Of a stretch of DNA of 9,823 nt, positions 1-6,590 are shown piece after piece (within the stretch, counting starts at the first letter, position 1; each line of letters begins with the position of its first letter). Location of the stretch: assembly GCA_958431945.1 (NCBI GenBank), contig CAUASQ010000060.1:1-9823 (forward strand). The letters run 5' to 3'. The notes under the pieces were generated by a model. It was given only the letters and a program-made list of their open reading frames with translations. It ran no database searches and was not told the origin of the DNA. The DNA comes from an uncultured Collinsella sp. (GTDB lineage Bacteria > Actinomycetota > Coriobacteriia > Coriobacteriales > Coriobacteriaceae). Made by a program: the position numbers and the translations under genes.

Positions 1-14
1 TTCGTGTTAGTCAT
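1..14 (-). CDS. 5' end of an unidentified gene running off the left edge
   Basis: An ATG on the minus strand (complement of 12-14) is followed by ACT AAC ACG before the window ends, so only Met-Thr-Asn-Thr can be read. An AGAGGA ribosome binding site (complement of 19-24) lies 4 bases upstream, a convincing start signal in this genome style. The gene lies just past the purH terminator, so it is probably expressed from its own promoter or by read-through. Its product cannot be identified from four codons. Confidence 0.45.
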
Positions 15-30
15 TCCGTCCTCTTATACC

Positions 31-66
31 AAAAAGACGGCCCTCCAAACGGAGCGACCGTCTTTT
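31..66 (-). terminator. Rho-independent terminator of purH
   Basis: AAAAGACGG (32-40) pairs perfectly with CCGTCTTTT (58-66), and CTCC (43-46) pairs with GGAG (51-54) around an AAAC loop. Read on the minus strand, the stem is followed by a run of five T. The A-rich and T-rich arms are symmetric, so it could also stop plus-strand transcription. It lies 29 bases beyond the purH stop codon. Confidence 0.85.
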
Positions 67-95
67 GCAAAGATTATTTTGTCCCGAGGCGAAAC

Positions 96-1703
96 TTAGT
101 GCCTAAAGTGGCGAGCGCCTGTAAAGACCATAGCAATATTGTGCTCGTTGCAGGCCTGGATGCTCTCGTCGTCGCGCTTGGAGCCGCCGGGCTGGATGAT
201 GCAGGTCACACCATACTCGGCAAGCACGTCGACGTTGTCGCGGAACGGGAAGAACGCGTCGCTTGCGCAGGCAAAGCCGCCCTTCTCCACGCCCTCGCGC
301 TCGCAGAAGTCCTCGGCGCGCTCGCAGGCAAGCAGCGCAGAGTCAACGCGGTTAGGCTGACCCGGGCCCATGCCAATGCCGGCCTTGCCCTTGGAGACCA
401 GGATGGCGTTGGACTTGACGCCCTTGCAGACCTTCCAGGCAAACTCGAGCTCGGCCATCTCGGCGTCAGTGGGCTTGCGGTCGGTGGGAAACGTGAAGGT
501 CGCGGGATCCTCGGTCACGTGATCGACTTCCTGCACCAGCATGCCGCCGTCGACGGAGCGCAGCTCCACCTGGGCGCCGTGGTCTACGCCGCCGGTAGCC
601 AGCACGCGCAGGTTGGGGCGCTTAGCCATGCGCTCGAGTGCCTCGGCGGTGTAGCTCGGGGCGATGATGACCTCGACGAACTGCTTGTTCTGATCGGCAA
701 AGTGCTCAACCAGATCAAAGGGAACCTCGCGGTTGCAGGCGATGATGCCGCCGAAGGCGCTCTTGGGATCGCAGGCGAAGGCGCGGTCGTAGGCGGCCGT
801 GATGTCCTCGGCAACGGCAGAACCGCAGGGATTCTGGTGCTTGAGGATCACGCAGGCCGGCTCGTCGAACTCGCGGACCAGGTTCCAGGCGGCGTCGGCA
901 TCCAGATAGTTGTTGTAGCTGAGCGGCTTGCCCTGGATCTGCTCGGAGCCCACGAGCGGGAACTGCGAGCTCGCGGTGTTCTCGCAGCCCTCGGCAAAGC
1001 GGTAGACCGTGGCCTTCTGCTGAGGATTCTCGCCATAGCGCAGGTCGTCGACCTTCTCCAGCGAGATCTCGAGCTTGGCAGAGGTGTCCGCCACGTCGCT
1101 TGCCTGGGCGGCAAGCCAACGGGAGATGGCCGTGTCGTAGGCGGCGGTGGTCTGGTAGACCTTCACCTGCAGGCGGCGACGGGTGGAAAGCGTGGTGCAG
1201 CCACCGGTCTCGCGCATCTCGGCCAGGACGGCGTCGTAGTCGGCCGGGTCGGAAATGACGGTAACGCTCGCGGCGTTCTTGGCAGCAGAGCGCAGCATGG
1301 AGGGGCCACCGATGTCGATGTGCTCGATAGCGTCCGCGAAGGTGACCTCGGGGTTGGCGACGGTCTTCTCGAACTCGTACAGGTTGACGACGACCAGGTC
1401 GATCAGCTTAATGCCGTGCTGAGCCGCCTCCTGCATGTGCTGCTCGGAATCGCGGCGGGCCAGCAGCGCGCCGTGAACCTTGGGGTGCAGGGTCTTAACG
1501 CGGCCGTCCATCATCTCGGGATAGCCCGTGAATTCCTCGATGGGGGTTACGGGAACGCCCGCGTCCTCGATGGCACGAGCCGTGCCGCCCGTAGAGATGA
1601 TCTCGACGCCAAAGTCGTCAACCAGCGTCCGTGCGAAATCGACGACGCCCGTCTTATCGGTAACCGAGATCAACGCGCGCGCGATCTTCACATCAGATCC
1701 CAT
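96..1703 (-). CDS. purH: Bifunctional AICAR formyltransferase / IMP cyclohydrolase PurH
   Basis: This cytosolic enzyme catalyses the last two steps of de novo purine synthesis: formylation of AICAR with 10-formyl-tetrahydrofolate, then ring closure to IMP. The 535-residue length is normal for the family. The N-terminal MGS-like/IMP cyclohydrolase domain (about 5-190) carries the GRVKTLHPKVHG block (67-78) and the IGGPSMLRSAAKN block (131-143). The C-terminal AICAR transformylase domain carries the catalytic Lys-His pair in KHQNPCG (288-294), the SDAFFPFRD block (481-489) and the characteristic ending TGARHFRH. The ATG start is fixed by a strong AGGAGGA site (complement of 1708-1714) four bases upstream. 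No other purine gene is adjacent, so it looks monocistronic, closed by the terminator at 31-66. No defect is seen. Confidence 0.98.
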   Translation of the reverse strand: MGSDVKIARALISVTDKTGVVDFARTLVDDFGVEIISTGGTARAIEDAGVPVTPIEEFTGYPEMMDGRVKTLHPKVHGALLARRDSEQHMQEAAQHGIKLIDLVVVNLYEFEKTVANPEVTFADAIEHIDIGGPSMLRSAAKNAASVTVISDPADYDAVLAEMRETGGCTTLSTRRRLQVKVYQTTAAYDTAISRWLAAQASDVADTSAKLEISLEKVDDLRYGENPQQKATVYRFAEGCENTASSQFPLVGSEQIQGKPLSYNNYLDADAAWNLVREFDEPACVILKHQNPCGSAVAEDITAAYDRAFACDPKSAFGGIIACNREVPFDLVEHFADQNKQFVEVIIAPSYTAEALERMAKRPNLRVLATGGVDHGAQVELRSVDGGMLVQEVDHVTEDPATFTFPTDRKPTDAEMAELEFAWKVCKGVKSNAILVSKGKAGIGMGPGQPNRVDSALLACERAEDFCEREGVEKGGFACASDAFFPFRDNVDVLAEYGVTCIIQPGGSKRDDESIQACNEHNIAMVFTGARHFRH

Positions 1704-1777
1704 GCAGTCCTCCTGTCTGGTACGCCGCCGTGCTCTGTGAGTCGGTGATACGTCGATCTGCAGCGCTCGCGCAGCGG

Positions 1778-1818
1778 CATTGAAAATACTGATTCAATGT
1801 AGCGCATCGAGCGCATCG
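1778..1818. repeat. Short palindrome and 9-bp tandem duplication between purH and the GNAT gene
   Basis: CATTGAA (1778-1784) and TTCAATG (1793-1799) form a perfect 7-bp inverted repeat around an 8-bp spacer. Next to it, AGCGCATCG occurs twice head to tail (1801-1809, 1810-1818). The position, 75-115 bases upstream of the purH start, would suit a regulatory site for purH. No family-specific operator is recognised and no convincing -35/-10 pair was found here for the minus strand. Confidence 0.35.
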
Positions 1819-1914
1819 ATGCACCCCGCAACGGGCGCATGTGCAGAAAAAGCTTGCGAGCGGAGGATATGGGTGCGGCATCGGGCACGGTGAGTTCATG
1901 GAACACAGGGGCAC

Positions 1915-1920
1915 CATAAT
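1915..1920 (+). promoter_or_regulatory. Possible -10 box for the GNAT gene at 1981
   Basis: CATAAT matches five of six bases of the consensus TATAAT and lies 61 bases upstream of the ATG at 1981. No good -35 hexamer is found at 16-18 bases distance, so this is only a candidate. The 1704-1980 stretch must hold divergent promoters for purH and this gene. Confidence 0.3.
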
Positions 1921-1980
1921 TAGACGCCAACGGCGTGGTAGAACTGTGCTCGATATGCATCCGCAAAAGAAAGAGGCACC

Positions 1981-2622
1981 ATGGTCTCGCGGGTTCTCTA
2001 CCGACCGTTTGATACCGAAGACTTCAACGCCATCGCGCTGATTCTGCAGCAACTATGGCATAACAATTCGGATAACGATGAGTACAACCGCCTCGAGGCC
2101 TCATGCGACCTCGCCTATTGCCTTTCGTCATCGACGTTTTCGCAGGTTGCCGTAATCGACGGTCAGGCGCGTGGCATTTCGCTCGCGCGTGCGGGACAGA
2201 GCTCCGGCGCCACTATCAACGAGCATTGGATGGATACCGAACGCGCGCTGCTATCGCAGATGCGTGAGCTAGAGCCCGATGCGTGCGCCGAGTATCTCTC
2301 GTTTGTACGCGCAACCATCCGAACCAACAACCGCCTGCTCGAGAGCAGCCCGTTGCCGCACGACAACGAAGTCACGCTGCTCGCCGTCGATCCCGATGTC
2401 CACGGCCTGGGTGTAGGCTCAGTGTTGCTCGATGCCGCGGTCTCGTACCTGTCCTCGCGCGGAGCGACGAGGGCGCACCTGTATACCGACTCCAACTGCT
2501 CGTGGAAGTTCTACGAGCTGCACGGCTTTAAGCGCACGGCCACGCACCGCGCCAACCGCGAAGAGCGCCGTCACGACATGCCGCGCGAAAGCTTCCTCTA
2601 CGAACTCGATCTAACAGCCTAA
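1981..2622 (+). CDS. GNAT-family N-acetyltransferase, substrate unknown
   Basis: The 213-residue protein has a C-terminal GNAT fold that transfers acetyl from acetyl-CoA to an amine. Motif A is seen in LLAVDPDVHGLGVGSVLLD (133-151), a variant of the Q/R-x-x-G-x-G/A pyrophosphate loop in which HGLGVG supplies the glycines. The downstream SNCSWKFYELHGF (171-183) is the usual β5/α4 region with the conserved Tyr and Gly-Phe. The first ~125 residues are not diagnostic and probably build the acceptor pocket. An AAGAGG site just upstream supports the ATG. It stands alone, diverging from purH and convergent with the DUF2207 gene. Nothing in the context reveals the substrate. It has no antitoxin-like partner, unlike the second GNAT in this window. 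Confidence 0.9.
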   Translation: MVSRVLYRPFDTEDFNAIALILQQLWHNNSDNDEYNRLEASCDLAYCLSSSTFSQVAVIDGQARGISLARAGQSSGATINEHWMDTERALLSQMRELEPDACAEYLSFVRATIRTNNRLLESSPLPHDNEVTLLAVDPDVHGLGVGSVLLDAAVSYLSSRGATRAHLYTDSNCSWKFYELHGFKRTATHRANREERRHDMPRESFLYELDLTA

Positions 2623-2638
2623 ACCCAGCAGCCATACC

Positions 2639-2682
2639 TAGTCATTTAGGGATGTTCCCAGTGATTAGTCGTTGGGGACAGC
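2639..2682. repeat. Imperfect palindromic intergenic repeat with GGGAC-type core
   Basis: TAGTCATTTAGGGA (2639-2652) is followed by TCCCAGTGATT (2656-2666), forming an imperfect hairpin. It is then followed by a near-direct copy, TAGTCGTTGGGGAC (2666-2679). The core resembles the GGGAC motifs at 4829-4867 on the other side of the DUF2207 gene. It lies between two convergent genes, where REP-like elements commonly sit. No family name can be assigned from sequence alone. Confidence 0.4.
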
Positions 2683-2699
2683 CTTCGTAGGTAGCGCAT

Positions 2700-2746
2700 A
2701 AAAATGGGATGGATCCGTCGGCAGTCGCCGGAGAAGATCCATCCCA
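2700..2746 (-). terminator. Rho-independent terminator of the DUF2207 gene
   Basis: TGGGATGGATC (2705-2715) and GATCCATCCCA (2736-2746) form a perfect 11-bp stem. An inner CGGC/GCCG stem (2719-2722, 2727-2730) fills most of the loop. Read on the minus strand, the hairpin runs into TTTTT (complement of 2700-2704). On the plus strand the stem is followed by A residues, so it terminates only the minus-strand gene, whose stop is 15 bases away. Confidence 0.9.
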
Positions 2747-2760
2747 AAAATCAGAGCGCG

Positions 2761-4704
2761 CTAGAACGTTCCGCCGCCGCCTCCGCCGACGCCGCCGCCT
2801 CCGCCGCCCGAGAAGCCGCCACCACCGCCGCCACTCGAGCTATCGGAGCTCGAAGCCAACTCGCGGATGGTCTCGTGATACACATCGTTGAACGAATCGA
2901 GCGGAGACTCGTTGCCGTAGTGATGGTAATACCACCAGTAGCAGGGGTAGTTGTCGTAGAAATCGTCGCTGTTGCGCAGGTCCGCAGGCACGGCCTCGGC
3001 CAGCTGTCGCAGCACTTCTTTCGAAACGCCCAGGGCAACGCCCATCACCAGCAGCTTGTTCCACAGCACCAGATCGCCCGGGACGGCTTCCTTTAGACGA
3101 GTGAAGTCCTCGAGCCAATGCTTAAGTGCCTTGCAGCGAGCCGCCACCTCGGCGCCCTCCGGCGTAAAGCGGCGGAACGTAAGGCCCACGCCGATACCCA
3201 CCAGCACAATCGGCACCGAGATAACCGCGGCGGTAATGTTCGCCTGTGCGCCATCGGTAAAGAAAATGGATCCCACGGGAACAAAGGCAATCAGGATACC
3301 AAGAACCAGGCAAAACACCATTGCAACAATGCCGTCCGAGGCAACATACTCGCTATCGGCCAGCTTGCCCTTAACGGTGTTCTGATAGTCCTCGAGCTTA
3401 TCACCCACGGGTGTAGCGTGCTGCTTGACGTAGTGCTGCAGCTCGTCGAACGTGCGCGAACGGTCACCGTTCTCGTCAGGCTTAGCACCGGCAAAGAAGA
3501 CCTTGAGCACCATGCGGTCAATGCCCTTGGCCGACTTCCAGCCCGCATCACTCACCGTCACGCGATACGTCTGCTCTTCTTTTTCACGCCCCAACAGACC
3601 CTTCTTGGCCTTGGTCACGGTCGCCTGCTCCAGCTTGATCACACGGTCGTCAGTGAGCTTCATGAGCGTGGCGATATATGCCTGATCGGGCACCTCGTTC
3701 CAGCTCATGAGGGCCGAAAGCACGGCGGGATGGTCGGCCGAAGGCACATCGCGGAAATATTCGTCCTGGAAAAGCGGCTTGGGCTTGCGGCGGCGCAGCT
3801 TGAGCATAACGATTGTGCCGGTAAAGGCCACCGCCGCAACAACACTTAGCACGGCAAGTGCATTGGCAATCATGCGAGCGTGAGCGCGGCGGGCGTTAGC
3901 TTCGTCGGCCCATTCCTTCTCTTCGCTCAGGATTGTTGACATGCGCTCTTCGCCCGAAGCGGCAAGCTGCGGCACCCAGTCGCTAGGGAAGGCGATGCGT
4001 GCCTCGGCGAATTCGCCCTGATGCACGCAGGGAATGGTATAGGTGACCATGGGTTCGTCCGCATCGAGCGATACATCGCCCGTCAGCGGGCCGTGGCCCC
4101 ATGCGCGGAAGTTATCGCCCTTGACGGCCGCCGTCCCGGCAGCGGCATTTGCGAAGCGCACTTCCATCTCGACATCGTCGGAATCCGCAGACCAGCCGTC
4201 GCCCACGAACTTCCAGTAGAGCTCGGCGGTATCGGCCCAGTTCATAACCGCACCGGTCATGGTGTAGCTCACGTAGTAGATTGCGCTGTCGCCGCTCTCG
4301 TGAGGGCTGAACACCTTAATCTTTACGCCGTCGTCGGACTGCTCCACCGTGTAAACGCCGTCGTCGCCTTTATTTGCGCTGTCGACCTTGTTAAACGCAG
4401 TGTCGTCTTCCTCGACGCTCAGCACATTGACGACCACCGAGCCGCCTTGCTGGTTAGAGCCTGTATTGATATCCCAATACACGCCGTTAATGTCATCGTC
4501 GAAATCGAACTGGCGTCCCTCGACAACGGTCAGCGAGCCATCGGCCTCAACCGTGGCACCGATATAGGTTTGGCTCATGGAGTAGCCGTCGGCGTGCGCG
4601 ACGGCAGGCAGCAGCAACAACGCAAGCGCGACGAGTGCGCAGACGGAAGCGAACCGCGCAAACAGGCGGCGCTGCCGACAGGGCTGGGCAACGGGGGCGT
4701 TCAT
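2761..4704 (-). CDS. DUF2207-family membrane protein with signal peptide and glycine-rich tail
   Basis: The 647-residue protein has a secretion signal (residues 1-38: QRRLFAR n-region, Ala/Leu core, AHA|DG cleavage site). A β-rich extracytoplasmic region (about 40-250) follows, then a transmembrane helix (~279-302) with basic stop-transfer residues RRRKPK. A cytoplasmic region (~310-455) precedes two further hydrophobic segments (~458-482 and ~488-509). The end is a Tyr/Trp-rich stretch and a tail that is almost all glycine (625-647). This layout is that of DUF2207 (YciQ-like) proteins, whose function is unknown. I chose the ATG at 4702-4704, not one 12 codons upstream, because AAAGGA (complement of 4712-4717) precedes it at 7 bases while the earlier ATG has no such site. 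It is monocistronic, ended by the hairpin at 2700-2746. Confidence 0.88.
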   Translation of the reverse strand: MNAPVAQPCRQRRLFARFASVCALVALALLLLPAVAHADGYSMSQTYIGATVEADGSLTVVEGRQFDFDDDINGVYWDINTGSNQQGGSVVVNVLSVEEDDTAFNKVDSANKGDDGVYTVEQSDDGVKIKVFSPHESGDSAIYYVSYTMTGAVMNWADTAELYWKFVGDGWSADSDDVEMEVRFANAAAGTAAVKGDNFRAWGHGPLTGDVSLDADEPMVTYTIPCVHQGEFAEARIAFPSDWVPQLAASGEERMSTILSEEKEWADEANARRAHARMIANALAVLSVVAAVAFTGTIVMLKLRRRKPKPLFQDEYFRDVPSADHPAVLSALMSWNEVPDQAYIATLMKLTDDRVIKLEQATVTKAKKGLLGREKEEQTYRVTVSDAGWKSAKGIDRMVLKVFFAGAKPDENGDRSRTFDELQHYVKQHATPVGDKLEDYQNTVKGKLADSEYVASDGIVAMVFCLVLGILIAFVPVGSIFFTDGAQANITAAVISVPIVLVGIGVGLTFRRFTPEGAEVAARCKALKHWLEDFTRLKEAVPGDLVLWNKLLVMGVALGVSKEVLRQLAEAVPADLRNSDDFYDNYPCYWWYYHHYGNESPLDSFNDVYHETIRELASSSDSSSGGGGGGFSGGGGGGVGGGGGGTF

Positions 4705-4711
4705 AGGCACA

Positions 4712-4717
4712 TCCTTT
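4712..4717 (-). promoter_or_regulatory. Ribosome binding site deciding the DUF2207 start
   Basis: AAAGGA on the minus strand lies 7 bases before the ATG at 4702-4704. The alternative in-frame ATG at 4738-4740 has no purine-rich site upstream and would put 12 polar residues before the natural n-region of the signal peptide. Confidence 0.7.
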
Positions 4718-4817
4718 GTCTGTGGTACCAGTAGCGTCATTGTCCCACGTTTGCGAGTTCATGTGACGAACATCTAGGTCAGCGGAGCGTCAAAACGGGA
4801 CAAAAGTCACGCCCGCC

Positions 4818-4867
4818 GCCGGCACCTGGGGACGCTCCTTATCTGCCGGCAATCTGGGACACTCCTT
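4818..4867. repeat. GGGAC[G/A]CTCCTT direct repeats with a GCCGGCA hairpin
   Basis: GGGACGCTCCTT (4829-4840) and GGGACACTCCTT (4856-4867) are 12-bp direct repeats with one mismatch and a 27-bp period. The first copy sits in the loop of a GCCGGCA (4818-4824) / TGCCGGC (4844-4850) inverted repeat. More GGGAC/GTCCC motifs lie nearby at about 4741-4746 and 4797-4802. This looks like a dispersed intergenic repeat (REP-like or a remnant of a small element), not coding sequence. The identity of the element is not known to me. Confidence 0.45.
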
Positions 4868-5041
4868 GGCATAGCCCGCTCCGGCAATAGATACCACTTC
4901 ATAGCTCCATCACAGGTGTAGCGGCTTTGTGTGGGCGCGGCATACGCTGATTGAGCCGCCAGTTGAGGGGCATAAAGCAGTTGAGCGAAAACGGTTTGCC
5001 CCTTTGCCGTCCGCTTGAGGATCATGTCCCCCTTTTCCGCG
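4868..5041. other. Stretch without a supported gene (part of the 509-base gap 4705-5213)
   Basis: I see no tRNA T-loop, no CRISPR pattern and no convincing gene on either strand here. The only notable structure is AGGGGCA/TGCCCCT (within 4965-5003), a 7-bp inverted repeat with a long loop. A 72-codon minus-strand reading frame (4807-5025) passes through but has no recognisable domain, and it overlaps the repeats at 4818-4867. Confidence 0.4.
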
Positions 5042-5077
5042 GAAACCCCGGCAGTTGCGAAGAGCTGCCGGGGTTTC
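5042..5077 (+). terminator. Strong hairpin upstream of gluQ, probable terminator
   Basis: GAAACCCCGGCAG (5042-5054) and CTGCCGGGGTTTC (5065-5077) form a perfect 13-bp stem with a 10-base loop. The plus-strand tail TTTCTGTCGTTT is moderately T-rich, as in an intrinsic terminator, though no clear plus-strand gene lies before it. It may insulate gluQ from upstream transcription or be left from a lost gene. A 12-bp palindrome, TTTCCGCGGAAA (5034-5045), overlaps its left arm. Confidence 0.55.
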
Positions 5078-5200
5078 TGTCGTTTGAGGGCTAGATTGAT
5101 TGACGACGATTAAGGCGCCGAGCCGGTGGTCCGGCACGCGCAACGTGTGGCCTCAGCAACTTGCAGGCCACGGCAGCGTCTCCCCCACCGCGCCCCGCGC

Positions 5201-5206
5201 TATACT
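5201..5206 (+). promoter_or_regulatory. gluQ: -10 box for a leaderless gluQ transcript
   Basis: TATACT matches five of six consensus bases and ends 7 bases before the A of the ATG at 5214. A transcript starting at the usual distance would begin at or next to the start codon. No ribosome binding site is present before the ATG, consistent with leaderless translation, which is common in actinobacteria. No good -35 is visible. Confidence 0.5.
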
Positions 5207-5213
5207 CGTCCGC

Positions 5214-6218
5214 ATGGACATCAACGCACGCAACATAGCAACAACCGCCGCCGACGCGCCAACGACGCCGGCCGCTCCCGCGCCCGTCGTGGGGCGCTTC
5301 GCCCCGTCGCCCTCGGGCCGTATGCACCTGGGCAACGTGTTCAGCTGCCTGTGCGCATGGCTTTCGGCCCGCAGCCAGGGCGGCAGCATCGTGTTACGCA
5401 TTGAGGACCTGGACGATCGCTGCAAGCGCCCGGAACTTGCCGCCCAATTGATTGACGACCTGGCCTGGCTGGGGCTGGAGTGGGACGAAGGCCCCTACTA
5501 CCAGCACGACCGCCTAGACCTGTACGAGAGCGCCTTGCGCCGGCTGAAAGACGCCGGCCTCACCTATCCCTGCTTTTGCACACGCGCCGAACTCCACGCC
5601 GCGAGTGCACCGCACGCGAGCGACGGCACGCCCATCTACCGTGGCGCCTGCCGAAGTCTTTCGGCCGAGGAGGTGGCCCGCCGCAGCGCCCTGCGCGCCC
5701 CGGCCACACGTCTGCGCGTGCCCACCGTCGACGACCTCGCAGACGACGTGATCGAATTTGTGGATCGCACGTACGGCGCCCAATGCGAAGCACTCGCCAC
5801 CGAGTGCGGCGACTTTTTGGTGCGCCGCAGCGACGGCGTGTTTGCCTATCAGCTAGCCGTGGTGGTCGACGACGCTGCCATGGGCGTCACCGAGGTCGTG
5901 CGCGGATGCGACCTGCTGGGGTCCACGCCGCGCCAGATCTATCTGCAGCACCTGCTGGGACTGCCCACGCCGCGCTACGCACACATTCCGCTGCTCATGT
6001 CACCGGATGGCCGCCGCCTTTCCAAGCGCGATCACGACCTGGATCTGGGCGAACTCCGCGCCCGCTTTAGCACGCCCGAGGCGCTGCTCGGCTGGCTCGC
6101 CGGACAAACAGGCATCGCGCCGGACGCCACACCCCGCTCTGCCGAGCAACTGGTCGAGCGCTTTAGCTGGGATGTCATCCGCAAGCACAGGGAGAACATC
6201 ACCGTAACGGCTGAGTAG
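5214..6218 (+). CDS. gluQ: Glutamyl-Q tRNA(Asp) synthetase
   Basis: GluQRS is a paralogue of the catalytic half of glutamyl-tRNA synthetase. It activates glutamate and attaches it to the queuosine base at position 34 of tRNA(Asp), not to the acceptor end. The 334-residue protein shows the class I signature GRFAPSPSGRMHLGN (27-41, HIGH-equivalent around H38) and a KMSKS-equivalent LSKR (269-272). It also has the putative zinc ligands C120, C122, Y142 and C146 of the family, and it lacks an anticodon-binding domain. About 26 Ala/Pro-rich residues precede the conserved core, longer than in E. coli. An in-frame TTG at 5100 would add 38 unlikely residues, so I chose the ATG next to the TATACT box. 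Its activity needs queuosine-modified tRNA, so the organism should make or salvage queuine. Confidence 0.92.
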   Translation: MDINARNIATTAADAPTTPAAPAPVVGRFAPSPSGRMHLGNVFSCLCAWLSARSQGGSIVLRIEDLDDRCKRPELAAQLIDDLAWLGLEWDEGPYYQHDRLDLYESALRRLKDAGLTYPCFCTRAELHAASAPHASDGTPIYRGACRSLSAEEVARRSALRAPATRLRVPTVDDLADDVIEFVDRTYGAQCEALATECGDFLVRRSDGVFAYQLAVVVDDAAMGVTEVVRGCDLLGSTPRQIYLQHLLGLPTPRYAHIPLLMSPDGRRLSKRDHDLDLGELRARFSTPEALLGWLAGQTGIAPDATPRSAEQLVERFSWDVIRKHRENITVTAE

Positions 6219-6273
6219 CCAGGCACCCCGACCCCCCCTTCGACCCCCTTCAACGAGGACATAATTATGCGTC

Positions 6274-6302
6274 TTGTTATGTACGGAATAATTCCGTACA
6301 AT
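6274..6302 (+). promoter_or_regulatory. Promoter of the TacA-TacT type operon
   Basis: TTGTTA (6274-6279, four of six -35 bases) and TACAAT (6297-6302, five of six -10 bases) are separated by exactly 17 bases. The predicted start at about 6309 would give a very short leader that opens with the AAAGGAGG ribosome binding site (6308-6315). Confidence 0.6.
6280..6300. promoter_or_regulatory. 21-bp perfect palindrome, probable antitoxin operator
   Basis: TGTACGGAAT (6280-6289) and ATTCCGTACA (6291-6300) are perfect inverted repeats around a single central A. The palindrome fills the whole promoter spacer and overlaps the first four bases of the -10 box, so a bound repressor would exclude RNA polymerase. 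Ribbon-helix-helix antitoxins of this type are known to bind such palindromes and autorepress their operon. Confidence 0.8.
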
Positions 6303-6323
6303 TACCTAAAGGAGGTTTTTCCC

Positions 6324-6590
6324 ATGCCAACGATTGAGAAACAACGCCGTATGGATCTGAGGCTGACCGAACGTCAACGCCTTACTTACGAGCGCGCCGC
6401 GGCCTTGCGCGGGCAAACTCTCACCCAATGGGCCACAGCTCACCTTGACGAGAGCTCCGCACGTGATATCGCCGAAGCGTCAACAACCTATCTTTCTCCT
6501 GATGGTTTCGATGCATTTTGCGAAATGCTCGATTCCCCCATGCCCCAAGCCGCAAAAGCACTGCTTGACCGTAAGGCAGTTTGGGAATGA
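6324..6590 (+). CDS. DUF1778 (TacA-like) ribbon-helix-helix antitoxin
   Basis: This 88-residue protein is the antitoxin and DNA-binding autorepressor of a type II toxin-antitoxin module. Residues about 8-45 (MDLRLTERQRLTYERAAALRGQ onward) form the ribbon-helix-helix fold, with the β-strand RRMDLRL that reads DNA. The C-terminal part (YLSPDGFDAFCEMLDSP, about 56-72) matches the DUF1778 segment that wraps and neutralises the GNAT toxin. The start is set by a perfect AAAGGAGG (6308-6315) eight bases before the ATG. An upstream in-frame ATG at 6267 would place the operator palindrome inside the coding sequence. It overlaps the toxin gene by ATGA, so translation is probably coupled. It likely binds the palindrome at 6280-6300. 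Confidence 0.92.
   Translation: MPTIEKQRRMDLRLTERQRLTYERAAALRGQTLTQWATAHLDESSARDIAEASTTYLSPDGFDAFCEMLDSPMPQAAKALLDRKAVWE

Noticed and set aside
99..1748. 549-codon open frame on the plus strand opposite purH
   Set aside because: It mirrors purH codon by codon, its translation is low-complexity Gly/Ala/Leu/Val, and it has no ribosome binding site. It is an antisense shadow from GC-rich codon bias.
3118..4734. Long plus-strand frames opposite the DUF2207 gene (3118-3849 and 4021-4734)
   Set aside because: They are His/Arg/Val-rich translations with no domain, and the opposite strand has a clear signal peptide, membrane helices and terminator.
4807..5025. 72-codon minus-strand frame starting MILKRTAKG
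   Set aside because: It has a G-rich stretch close before the ATG, but no recognisable domain, an Arg-rich end, and it runs through the GGGAC repeat cluster. Possible remnant, not a supportable gene.
5100..5213. TTG-initiated N-terminal extension of GluQRS
   Set aside because: The extra 38 residues have no family counterpart and would contain the TATACT box.
6267..6323. Upstream ATG extension of the DUF1778 antitoxin
   Set aside because: It would translate through the operator palindrome, while a perfect AAAGGAGG precedes the ATG at 6324.
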